A stretch of DNA of 24,575 nucleotides. Source: JANQKX01 sp039028695 (GTDB lineage Bacteria; Pseudomonadota; Alphaproteobacteria; Kiloniellales; Kiloniellaceae). Both the position numbers and the translations under genes were made by a program. Where the stretch lies: positions 1 through 24,575 of the forward strand of contig JBCCHN010000075.1 in NCBI GenBank assembly GCA_039028695.1, given 5' to 3'. Shown here piece after piece: positions 6,729 to 14,454 of the stretch; within the stretch, counting starts at the first letter, position 1, and the number at the start of each line of letters is the position of its first letter. The notes under the pieces were generated by a model that was given only the letters and a program-made list of their open reading frames with translations, was not told where the DNA came from and did no database searches.

Positions 6729-9101
6729 TTACCGGTTCTGATAGCGGCTTAGATCTAGGATGCCGGCTTGAATGGGTTTTTCGCGGGCATATTCGGCGTT
6801 GAACCAGTCGGCCAGGTCCCAAATGGCGTGATTCGTTCGGCGCAGGCCGAAATGGCTGACGAAGATTTCATAGTCCTCGCGGGTTTTTATGCGGGTGATG
6901 AGCTCGGCGAAACGCTCCACCTCCGCGATATCGATGTCGAAAAAGAATTGAGGGTAGGAGCCTTCGATTCCCTTTATGACCGTGAGGGTATCTTCGTTGG
7001 GATCGGCGTTGGCCTCGTCTTGGAAGATGGAGCTGATGTTTTTGTATTGCCGATTGCGGATCAGGCTATAGGCCAGGTCCCGTTCCCCCTCAGGCGTGCG
7101 CACGCGCAGGAAGGCAAGGTCCGGGAAGATCTGTAAAACCGCGCCCTGGATTGCGGCGACACGGGCCATGGCCTGATCCGCCGCTTTTTCCGCGGAGCCG
7201 GCCACTTGGGAGGTGCAGGGCCTGCCGCCGCAGGGGTAGAGGCTTTCATTTGTGATGCCCAGAGGTCCTAAGCGCTGCTCGATGTTTTGGTAAAGCTCGC
7301 GCTGGGGATCGTCGCTTTGATAGCCTACCACCGCCTGGACAGAGAGCCAGTCTAGGGGCTGTTGGAATTCATCGTTCATGGTTTCGCGCACGCCCACATA
7401 CCAGCTATCGCGAATCTCCTTTCGGTGCTCGGCTGGCAGGAATACCAGGAAGTGGTCCTCGCCCTCCATGCGCAAAAAATCCATGTAGAGGCGGGTGTTC
7501 AACTGATGACCCACGTTGCCGTAGACGTTGAAGCCGGCGACCAGAAGGTAGTGAATGCGCTCGAAAACGGGATAGTCCAAGACCCACGCAGTTTCAGGGT
7601 AATCGCCCAAGAACCCGAAACGCACCGAGGCAGAATCGAAATGGCGAAAGACCGTCAGGGCCGCGTTGGGGTTTTCACCGTCGCCGTCCCAAAGGTAGGA
7701 CATGGCATCATCCAGGTCGTGGGTATGGATCTTTTCAAAGGCTGCTTGCTTGGCCGCCAGATATTCCTTTTGCTGTTTCCAGAATTTGCGCCAGATGGCC
7801 AGGAGTTGCAGGGTGTCGCCTTGGTCGGCGGGGGTTTCCAAATAGTCCGACATGCGGTTTAAAAAATCCGGATCAAGGGACAGCTTAACCTTGTCTGGGT
7901 CGAAGAACATAACCCAGAACTGGTCTTCAATGACGTTAAGAGCAATTTGCCCGCGGCAAACAGGACCTTTGATGAAGCCCTCGATGAAAAAGCGGGCATC
8001 GTCCAGCAAAAAGCGGTAGCGGGATACGGGCGGTATGGGCTCAAAGACCTTGAAGGGGTTAGACTGACCCTCTTGGGCATAAAGAGGCAGGGTGGTGACC
8101 CGATAATCCGGCTCCAGGAACAGCTCTTGATAGCGGGCAAGCTTGGCGGCGGACCACTGATAGACCACGTGGTTCTTGGCGACCACGATGGGTTCGTAGG
8201 GCCGCAGGCGATAATAGAAGGGACCCTTTCCCGGGTCGTCGAAGGGCCGCACCGTGGGGATTTCTTGGATCGTCTCGCCGGGCGGGGTGGATGACCGGAC
8301 CAAGCGGAAGAATTCCCGCTCGGGTGCGCCCTCGAAATGAATATGGCCCAGGAAAAGATGCTCATAGATGTAGCGGCTTACGAGCCGTTGCTTGTTCGAG
8401 GGACCGTTCAGGAAAGACTCCCAGACATCGATTTGGGTAAGGGTCTCCCGTGAGATCTCGGCCGATTCTGAAGCGGGTGCTCCTTGGGCCAACCACTGGA
8501 CAATGGTGCGGTAGTCCTGATCGTTGAGGTTCGGCATGCCGTAGGGCATGCCCCAGCCGGGGTTGGCTTCGGAGAAGGCGTCGAATTCTCCCGCGGCTGG
8601 ACAGACCTGGGACCGATCCAGGGAGATATCCGTCGTCTCGGGCAGCATGCCGATCCGGGGCTGGGGATTAAGCTGTTTTAGGCGCAGGGCCTGGTACAGC
8701 ACTGAGTTGCGCAGATTGCTCTCCGGTGAGGGGTCATCGGTTTCGTTGAGGACCGGATGAAAGCCCTTGGCGCGCCACTCCTCGGTGGTGCTGGCGTCAA
8801 TGAAGAGGCGGGTCGGCTCGACCCCTGAAATCCGCGCCCCGTCATAGACCAATTCTTTGGAAAGGCCCCTATGAATCCCCTCAAGAGAGGTCAGCTTCAA
8901 CTGACACGCCGCGTCGTAACATCCATGGCAAGCCACGCAGCGCTTTTCGAGAATGGGCCGCACGGACCGGGCATAGGAGATGGGCGCCTCCGGCAGGGTG
9001 GTGAGAAGATCGAAATCTACATCCGCCTGCTGTTCGGTGACTGGGGGCTTCTCACCCAGGGAGCAAGAAGACGCCAGGACCAAAAGGCTCAAGGCCACCA
9101 C
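6729..9101 (-). CDS. cti: Fatty acid cis/trans isomerase (Cti), c-type haem periplasmic enzyme
   Basis: Converts cis-unsaturated membrane fatty acids to trans forms, rigidifying the membrane under solvent or heat stress. The product is about 790 residues, near the usual Cti length (about 760). The diagnostic region RPILEKRCVACHGCYDAACQ has the haem-binding CVACH (residues 55-59), as in Pseudomonas Cti. A hydrophobic segment ending in ASSC precedes it, consistent with export and possibly lipidation. The start is uncertain. GTG 9101 (or GTG 9098) has no ribosome-binding site and gives a signal peptide with no positive charges. In frame upstream, an ATC at 9161-9159 with GGGGAG 7 nt before it would give IKNNLAPGSRAARAQK before the hydrophobic core, a proper signal peptide (810 residues). 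Only GTG codons can serve as standard starts here. The gene is divergent from the nitronate monooxygenase-type gene. Confidence 0.92.
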   Translation of the reverse strand: MVALSLLVLASSCSLGEKPPVTEQQADVDFDLLTTLPEAPISYARSVRPILEKRCVACHGCYDAACQLKLTSLEGIHRGLSKELVYDGARISGVEPTRLFIDASTTEEWRAKGFHPVLNETDDPSPESNLRNSVLYQALRLKQLNPQPRIGMLPETTDISLDRSQVCPAAGEFDAFSEANPGWGMPYGMPNLNDQDYRTIVQWLAQGAPASESAEISRETLTQIDVWESFLNGPSNKQRLVSRYIYEHLFLGHIHFEGAPEREFFRLVRSSTPPGETIQEIPTVRPFDDPGKGPFYYRLRPYEPIVVAKNHVVYQWSAAKLARYQELFLEPDYRVTTLPLYAQEGQSNPFKVFEPIPPVSRYRFLLDDARFFIEGFIKGPVCRGQIALNVIEDQFWVMFFDPDKVKLSLDPDFLNRMSDYLETPADQGDTLQLLAIWRKFWKQQKEYLAAKQAAFEKIHTHDLDDAMSYLWDGDGENPNAALTVFRHFDSASVRFGFLGDYPETAWVLDYPVFERIHYLLVAGFNVYGNVGHQLNTRLYMDFLRMEGEDHFLVFLPAEHRKEIRDSWYVGVRETMNDEFQQPLDWLSVQAVVGYQSDDPQRELYQNIEQRLGPLGITNESLYPCGGRPCTSQVAGSAEKAADQAMARVAAIQGAVLQIFPDLAFLRVRTPEGERDLAYSLIRNRQYKNISSIFQDEANADPNEDTLTVIKGIEGSYPQFFFDIDIAEVERFAELITRIKTREDYEIFVSHFGLRRTNHAIWDLADWFNAEYAREKPIQAGILDLSRYQNR

Positions 9102-9332
9102 CCAAAGAAAGGGTTTTTGGGCCCTGGCAGCGCGGGAGCCGGGAGCAAGGTTATTTTTGATTGGATTTCTCCCCAGTTTTTTTGCGCGGTCACCTTTTGG
9201 ACACTATCAGTCGTGGACCCGGTGGGATGCAAACAAAAGCGGTTCCGTGGCGGCGGATAAGCCTTAGGTTTGACCGTCAGGCTGCAGAGGCCCTAGACTC
9301 GCTCGTTCTCCGGCAATCTTGGTGAAGCCATT

Positions 9333-10412
9333 ATGTTAACATCGTCTCCCCTTCTTGACCTTTTAAAAATCGAGCGACCCCTTCTCCAGGCACCCATGGC
9401 TGGGGCGAACGACGGCGCCATGGCCATCGCCGTGGCAAGGGCCGGCGGCCTCGGGGCGCTGCCTTGTGCCATGCTGGGGGCTGAGAAGATTCGCGAGGAA
9501 GTCGCTAAGATACGGCACGGGACCAATGGTCCCTTTAACCTGAATTTCTTTTGTCATCAGCCGCCTGAGGCTGACCCGGACGGTCAAGCGGTCTGGAAAA
9601 AGCACCTTGGCGCCTATTACGAAGAATTGGGCCTTGACCCCGCAGCCGAGGCACCCGCGGTGAACCGTGCGCCCTTCGATGAGGCTATGTGCGCGCTAGT
9701 TGAGGAAACCCGCCCGGCCGTGGTGAGTTTTCATTTCGGTCTGCCGGAGAAAAGTCTCTTGCAACGGGTCAGGGCGGCGGGATGTCGCGTTCTCAGCTCG
9801 GCCACCACGGTAGAGGAAGCCCGCTGGCTGGAGGCCCAGGGATGCGACGCCGTTATTGCTCAAGGGAGCGAGGCGGGCGGGCACCGGGGCATGTTTTTGA
9901 GTGAACTTGCCGCGTCGCAAGTGGGCACCATGGCCTTGGTGCCTCAGGTGGTGGATGCGGTTTCCGTGCCAGTCATCGCTGCCGGCGGGATTGCCGACGG
10001 GCGTGGGGTGGCCGCGGCCTTCCTGCTGGGCGCGGCCGGGGTCCAACTGGGCACGGCCTACTTGTTCACGCCGCAGGCCACCATCAGTGCGCTCCATCGC
10101 CAGGCCCTTGCCGGCTTCCGCGATGACGGCACGGCGCTCACGAATATCTTCTCGGGCCGGCCCGCGCGGGGGATCGTCAACCGGGTGATGCAGGAGGTGG
10201 GCCCGCTCACCGATCTGGCCCCAGCCTTTCCCACCGCCGGCGGCGCCTTGGCGCCTTTGAAAGCGGCGGCGGAAGCTCAAGGCAAGGCTGACTTTACGTC
10301 CATGTGGTCGGGTCAGGCCGCCGGTTTGGGTCAAGCGCTGGATGCGCGGGACCTTTCCCGCAAGATCATGGACGATGCCGAAAGTCTGCTAGCCAAGGCC
10401 GCTTCTGCATAA
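9333..10412 (+). CDS. Nitronate monooxygenase-type NAD(P)H/FMN-dependent oxidoreductase
   Basis: A 359-residue FMN-binding TIM-barrel enzyme of the nitronate monooxygenase (2-nitropropane dioxygenase) family. Members oxidise alkyl nitronates such as propionate 3-nitronate or act as NAD(P)H:quinone reductases. Seen motifs are LLQAPMAG (19-24), NLNFFCH (69-75), VSFHFGLP (131-138, with the His expected as catalytic base), AQGSEAGGHRG (176-186), AAGGIADGRG (216-225) and GAAGVQLGTAYL. These fit class I enzymes. The start is ATG 9333 with GGTGAA about 6 nt upstream. It is divergent from cti and convergent with nadK (14-nt gap). Substrate is not determinable from sequence. Confidence 0.88.
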   Translation: MLTSSPLLDLLKIERPLLQAPMAGANDGAMAIAVARAGGLGALPCAMLGAEKIREEVAKIRHGTNGPFNLNFFCHQPPEADPDGQAVWKKHLGAYYEELGLDPAAEAPAVNRAPFDEAMCALVEETRPAVVSFHFGLPEKSLLQRVRAAGCRVLSSATTVEEARWLEAQGCDAVIAQGSEAGGHRGMFLSELAASQVGTMALVPQVVDAVSVPVIAAGGIADGRGVAAAFLLGAAGVQLGTAYLFTPQATISALHRQALAGFRDDGTALTNIFSGRPARGIVNRVMQEVGPLTDLAPAFPTAGGALAPLKAAAEAQGKADFTSMWSGQAAGLGQALDARDLSRKIMDDAESLLAKAASA

Positions 10413-10426
10413 AGGTTGGAAAGGCG

Positions 10427-11194
10427 CTAGGCCAGGAACTGTTCCTTGACGATGCGTTCGTCCAGATTGTGGTCCGGGTCGAAGAGGATCTTTAGCTCCA
10501 GGGATTCGTCCTCGTGCACCGCCACGGAAACAACCTCGCGAATTTCTGTGAAGTCGGCGGTGGCGCTGACCGGGCGCTTGTTGGCCTCAAGCACATCAAA
10601 GCGGACCGTGACGCTGTCCCGCAAGAGGGCACCGCGCCAGCGCCGGGGCCGAAAGGCGCTGATGGGTGTAAGCGCGAGCAAAGGGGCCCCGATGGGCACG
10701 ATGGGTCCATGGGCCGAAAGGTTATAGGCGGTGCTACCGGCCGGGGTCGACAGCAGCACGCCGTCGCAGATCAACTCGTCCATGCGGGTGACGCCGTCCA
10801 CATGGATGCGCACCTTGGCGGCTTGGCGGCTTTCTCGGAAGAGGGCGACCTCGTTGATGGCCACCGCTTCCTCGTCCTTGCCGTCCCGACAGGTCGCCGT
10901 CATGCGCAAGGGATGGAGAACTTCCGCTTGGGCCGCGGCCAGACGGGCGGGCAGATCCTCCTCATCAAAGCGGTTCATCAAAAAGCCGACCGTGCCGCAG
11001 TTCATCCCATAGATGGGGATGTCCTTTGTTATGTAATCGTGCAGGGTTTCCAGAACAAAGCCGTCACCGCCCAAGGCGACGATCACCTCAGCCTCCTGCG
11101 GGGGCACGGTGGCGTAGCGGCGGTTCAGCCGCGCGCAAGCTTCCTGTGCATCCTCGGTGGCGCTGGCGACCAGGGCGAATCGCGGTTCTGTCAT
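10427..11194 (-). CDS. nadK: NAD kinase
   Basis: Phosphorylates NAD to NADP using ATP or polyphosphate. At 255 residues it is the short form common in alphaproteobacteria. All family motifs are present: GGDG (42-45), GMNCGTVGFLMN (63-74), NE (114-115) and the glycine-rich active-site segment DGVLLSTPAGSTAY (144-157). The DUF3501-free C-terminus ends in a normal beta-rich domain. The start is ATG 11194. A 17-bp palindrome containing a TATACT hexamer on the nadK strand lies 48-64 nt upstream and is a candidate promoter/operator. It is a single gene, convergent with the nitronate monooxygenase-type gene. Confidence 0.95.
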   Translation of the reverse strand: MTEPRFALVASATEDAQEACARLNRRYATVPPQEAEVIVALGGDGFVLETLHDYITKDIPIYGMNCGTVGFLMNRFDEEDLPARLAAAQAEVLHPLRMTATCRDGKDEEAVAINEVALFRESRQAAKVRIHVDGVTRMDELICDGVLLSTPAGSTAYNLSAHGPIVPIGAPLLALTPISAFRPRRWRGALLRDSVTVRFDVLEANKRPVSATADFTEIREVVSVAVHEDESLELKILFDPDHNLDERIVKEQFLA

Positions 11195-11241
11195 AGGCGT
11201 CCCATTTCCTCTGCGCTCCCCCTATGGGGGCGGGTCTTGGC

Positions 11242-11258
11242 GGAGAGTATAACTCTCC
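11242..11258. promoter_or_regulatory. 17-bp perfect dyad overlapping a putative nadK -10 box
   Basis: GGAGAGT (11242-11248), ATA, ACTCTCC (11252-11258) form a perfect palindrome in the gap between nadK (-) and the small exported-protein gene (+). The centre reads TATACT on the minus strand and TATAAC on the plus strand, both close to a -10 hexamer. A repressor bound here could therefore act on both genes. The -35 regions are weak. A second small dyad, CCCCC-TAT-GGGGG, lies at 11218-11230. The dyads are seen; their function is inferred. Confidence 0.45.
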
Positions 11259-11402
11259 TATCAGACCTTGCCAGCCCCGAGAATACATCGGGATTCCGTC
11301 ACTTTTTTGAGACCGGGCAGGGTCTTTGGTTGCAAAGGACCGCCACGTAGCCCAGGCTGGCGGCACAATTGAAACAGCTAAGGAACAGGGAGCTGTGGCG
11401 GA

Positions 11403-11912
11403 ATGTCTGTGACCATCAAGTTTGGATTTTTAGTGCTCGGCCTGTTGGCGCTGGCGGCTAACGATAGCCGCGTGTTGGCCCAGGAAAGCGGCGAGGATGC
11501 CGACCGGCATGCCGGATACTATTACCCGGCACCCGAGGCGCCGCCCGAGATTTACAACGCGCGGGCCAGGACCATGGTCGAGGCCAGCCGCTCGCTGCGC
11601 ATCGGTTTTGTCACCGGCATTGTTAAGGAGCAGATCAAAAAGCCCTATCCCCAAACAACCGCAATTTTCGCCAAGGGGACCGAAGCGGAAAAGCTGATCA
11701 TTGTGGCGCTGGAAGACGGGCGCATCGATACTATCTATCGGGCGCGGGCGATCTTTGCCTCCATGACCGGCTCGGCCCGGCTTCTGCCCATCTTCAACGA
11801 GTTGGGCGTGCAGGAGTATTTTACCTTCTTCGACCTGTGCAAGATGCTGGGCTTTAAAAAGATCACCATCTCCAATGGCCGGGACTTCACCCATCAGGTG
11901 ATATTGGAATGA
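11403..11912 (+). CDS. Small exported protein of unknown function
   Basis: A 169-residue protein with an N-terminal signal peptide (hydrophobic FGFLVLGLLALAA, probable cleavage after VLA near residue 26). The mature part has a Tyr/Pro-rich start (AGYYYPAPEAPPEIYNAR), a central block SLRIGFVTGIVKEQIKKPYP, KGTEAEKLIIVALEDGRIDTIYRARAI, and a C-terminal EYFTFFDLCKMLGFKKITISNG. I recall similar alphaproteobacterial proteins carrying the legacy name 'molybdopterin-guanine dinucleotide biosynthesis protein A', but nothing here resembles MobA: no nucleotidyltransferase motif, and the protein is exported. I treat it as a conserved protein of unknown function. It lies 7 nt from the convergent glutamine amidotransferase gene. 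Confidence 0.82.
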   Translation: MSVTIKFGFLVLGLLALAANDSRVLAQESGEDADRHAGYYYPAPEAPPEIYNARARTMVEASRSLRIGFVTGIVKEQIKKPYPQTTAIFAKGTEAEKLIIVALEDGRIDTIYRARAIFASMTGSARLLPIFNELGVQEYFTFFDLCKMLGFKKITISNGRDFTHQVILE

Positions 11913-11919
11913 GGACGGA

Positions 11920-12666
11920 TTAGAGTCGGGTGACCAGCCGCAGGAAGTTCTCCACCAAGCGGCCGCCGGCATCGCTTTCGAAATAGTTTTCCATAAGCGC
12001 GGGCGCCTCGTTGCGCCAGGCAGCCCCCAGGGTTTCGTGAGTGCCTTCGGGATGAAATTGGGTGGAGTAGCAGTGATCGCCGAAGTCCATGGCGGCGATC
12101 GGGACCGGGCCGCTTGCCGCCAAAAGGGTGGCACCTTTTGGTACGCTCGTCACATGCTCGAAGTTGGCGAAATGGAAAGTGGCGCCGCTGCCCAGCCCCT
12201 CCATAAGGGGCGAAGCTTCTCCCTTGGCCGTTAAGTCGATGGGGAAGGTTCCCGCGTAGGCCCCGCCTTGTGACCCATAATTCACATGGACCACATCGCT
12301 GTCCAGCATATGAGCGAGCAACTGGTGAGAGCCGCAGATGGCCAGAATGGGGATTTTGTGGTCCCGCATCTTGGGCAGCCAGGCGCGAACGGCTTCTTGC
12401 CAGGGTCGATTGTCATGCACCGAATTGTAGCTGCCGGCCAAGACGAGGCCGTCGACCTCGCGAGCTTGGGGCAGAGGCGCATTGACGCAAACATTGCACG
12501 TCTCGATGATGAGACCTGGCATATGATCGAAGCGTTTTACGAACCACAGGCCTTCCTGATCCTTGTCCTCGAAGTGGTCATATACCGAAGCGTCGTAGCT
12601 GCCCGGCTCGCCCATCATCTCCACAAAGACAATGCGCTTAAGGGAAGGGGTAGGGGGCTCTGTCAC
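11920..12666 (-). CDS. Class I glutamine amidotransferase-like protein (orphan)
   Basis: A 248-residue single-domain class I (triad) glutamine amidotransferase. The nucleophile elbow is ICGSHQLLA (Cys111), and the His-Glu pair is in QFHPEGT (His205, Glu207), so the triad is complete. No synthetase domain is fused or adjacent. It may therefore hydrolyse a gamma-glutamyl amide rather than feed ammonia to a partner. Its place as the last gene after a polyamine transporter recalls PuuD (gamma-glutamyl-GABA hydrolase), but the sequence looks more like GMP synthase-type amidotransferase domains, so this is only a hypothesis. The start is GTG 12666 with a weak ribosome-binding site. A TATACT hexamer with an upstream TG (minus strand, 12707-12702) could be its own extended -10 promoter within the 63-nt gap after the SMP-30 gene. 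Confidence 0.82.
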   Translation of the reverse strand: MTEPPTPSLKRIVFVEMMGEPGSYDASVYDHFEDKDQEGLWFVKRFDHMPGLIIETCNVCVNAPLPQAREVDGLVLAGSYNSVHDNRPWQEAVRAWLPKMRDHKIPILAICGSHQLLAHMLDSDVVHVNYGSQGGAYAGTFPIDLTAKGEASPLMEGLGSGATFHFANFEHVTSVPKGATLLAASGPVPIAAMDFGDHCYSTQFHPEGTHETLGAAWRNEAPALMENYFESDAGGRLVENFLRLVTRL

Positions 12667-12729
12667 GGCGGCTTTTCGTCAGGTGATCGATAAGGAGCAC
12701 GAGTATAGCAAATCGTCCCGCCGAGGCCA

Positions 12730-13602
12730 TCAGCCTTTGAATGACCATGCCGGCAAGCCGGTCACCCCAGGTTCCATGACAAAAAGGCTGCCGGAGAGAG
12801 GGGCTTCGCGCAGCTCATCTTGTGTCATGCCGAGCCGGGCCGTGGTGATAAAGAGCTGGTCCAGGTTGGGGCCGCCGAAGGCCATGCTGGTGACACGCGG
12901 CACGGGCAGGCGAATAATCCGGTCAACTTTGCCATCGGGGGCATAGCGGCAGATTTGCCACCCGTCCCATCGGGCGCTCCAGATGTAGCCTTCCCCGTCG
13001 ACCGTCAGACCGTCGGGCAAACCCTCAGCCGGGTCCACCTGGGCAAAGGTGCGCCGGCCCTGGAGGTCCCCGGTCTCGAGATCGAAATCATAGGCATAGA
13101 TCGCCCCGGCGCCGCTGTCGGTGAAGTACATGGTGGTGCCGTGCGGACTCCAGTCCAGACCGTTGGAGACGGTAACGCCCGAAACCTTTTTGTGTACTTG
13201 GTGGTCCGGGGTGACCATATAAAGGGCGCCGATGGGATTTACTTCTTGACGGTCCGTGCTGCCGACCCAAAAGCGACCGCGCGGATCACACTTGCCGTCG
13301 TTAAAACGGGTGTCGGCTAAGTCACCTTCCGGTGAAGCGAAGGTTTTTAGGTCTTTCAGGTCTTGGTCCACAAAGGCCAGACCGTTTTCCAGGCCGGCGA
13401 CAAAGCCACCCTTTTGCCTTGGTGCCAGGCAGCCGATCTCATGGGCGATGGGAACATCCTTTTGCTCCCGGTCCTGGAAATTCCAGCGCAGGATCTTCTT
13501 GCCGTCCATGTCCACCCAATAAAGGCATTGTTGCTCGGCCTGCCACAGGGGCGCCTCACCTAGAATGGCCTTGGCCTGCCAAATGCACTCAAGCTTGCTC
13601 AA
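12730..13602 (-). CDS. SMP-30/gluconolactonase/LRE-family protein
   Basis: A 290-residue six-bladed beta-propeller enzyme of the SMP-30 (regucalcin) family, which hydrolyses sugar lactones with one divalent metal. The expected metal ligands are visible: Glu16 (LGEAPLW), Asn147 (VSNGLDWS) and Asp197 (LPDGLTVD). The substrate-contacting Arg-x-Asn is also present (TRFNDGKCDPRGRFWVG, Arg99/Asn101). The start is TTG 13602, preceded by GGAGG with a 6-nt gap, one of the better ribosome-binding sites in the window. It lies 24 nt after potC and is most likely in the same transcript. A lactonase in a polyamine-type transport operon is unexpected and may hint that the imported compound, or its breakdown product, forms a lactone or lactam. 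Confidence 0.88.
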   Translation of the reverse strand: MSKLECIWQAKAILGEAPLWQAEQQCLYWVDMDGKKILRWNFQDREQKDVPIAHEIGCLAPRQKGGFVAGLENGLAFVDQDLKDLKTFASPEGDLADTRFNDGKCDPRGRFWVGSTDRQEVNPIGALYMVTPDHQVHKKVSGVTVSNGLDWSPHGTTMYFTDSGAGAIYAYDFDLETGDLQGRRTFAQVDPAEGLPDGLTVDGEGYIWSARWDGWQICRYAPDGKVDRIIRLPVPRVTSMAFGGPNLDQLFITTARLGMTQDELREAPLSGSLFVMEPGVTGLPAWSFKG

Positions 13603-13626
13603 GGGAAACCTCCACGCTTTGGCCGG

Positions 13627-14442
13627 TCATGACTTGGTTTGCCGGCGCAAGAGGAGCTGCGCGGCGATCAAGAGGGTCAGGGAAACCGCCAATACCATGG
13701 TGCCGATGGCGTTGATCTCAGGCGTGACGCCGCGCCGGATTGAGGAGAAGACATAGATGGGCAGGGTGGTTTGAGAACCGGCCACGAAAAAGGCGATGAT
13801 GAAATCGTCGAAACTGAAGGTGAAACTGAGCAAAAAGCCCGCCAGAATGGCCGGAAAGAGTTGTGGCAGGGTCACCTGGCGAAAGGTTCCCCAAGGAGTC
13901 GCATAGAGGTCTGAAGAGGCTTCGATTAGCGCCCGGTCCATGCCGGCGATGCGCGCGCGAATGATGACGATGACCAAGGCCATGGTGAAGAGGGTATGGG
14001 CGGCGATCAGCGAGCCGTATCCCAGATTCAATCGGGGTGGGGGCCCGCCCTCGGTTCCACCCAAGACCTCCAAGAGGGGATTAAGGAAATTGAAAAGGGT
14101 TACCAGGGCAATGAGTGTTGCAATCCCGATGACGATCCCAGGGATCATGATCGCTACATAGATCATGCCATCATAAAAAGCGCGCAGCGGACCGGTTAGG
14201 CGTTGTAGGGACAGGGCCGCCATGGTGCCGATGGTGCTTGCCAGAACCGCGGTGCAAAAGGCCACCGTCAGGCTGGTCAACAAGGCCTCCACCACGAAGG
14301 GGTTGGACAGCGCCTTGCCGTACCACTTAATGGAAAAGCCCTGAAAGTCGCTGGCGTGACGACCGGCGTTAAAGCTGAACAGTACGATCACCCCAATGGG
14401 GATGTATAAAAAGAGATAGACGGCGATGGCATAAAGGCGCAT
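13627..14442 (-). CDS. potC: Polyamine-type ABC transporter permease (PotC)
   Basis: Inner-membrane permease of a spermidine/putrescine-type ABC importer, with six predicted membrane segments in 271 residues. It starts MRLYAIAVYLFLYIPIGVIV, and the cytoplasmic EAA loop that docks the ATPase is EASSDLYATPWGTFRQVTLP. The final SFDDFIIAFF is typical of PotC. A GTG at 14454 directly abuts the potB stop and is also possible (275 residues). ATG 14442 has AGGTGG 8 nt upstream, so I prefer it. It pairs with the PotB-type permease just upstream. Confidence 0.88.
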   Translation of the reverse strand: MRLYAIAVYLFLYIPIGVIVLFSFNAGRHASDFQGFSIKWYGKALSNPFVVEALLTSLTVAFCTAVLASTIGTMAALSLQRLTGPLRAFYDGMIYVAIMIPGIVIGIATLIALVTLFNFLNPLLEVLGGTEGGPPPRLNLGYGSLIAAHTLFTMALVIVIIRARIAGMDRALIEASSDLYATPWGTFRQVTLPQLFPAILAGFLLSFTFSFDDFIIAFFVAGSQTTLPIYVFSSIRRGVTPEINAIGTMVLAVSLTLLIAAQLLLRRQTKS

Positions 14443-14454
14443 GGGGTCGGCCAC

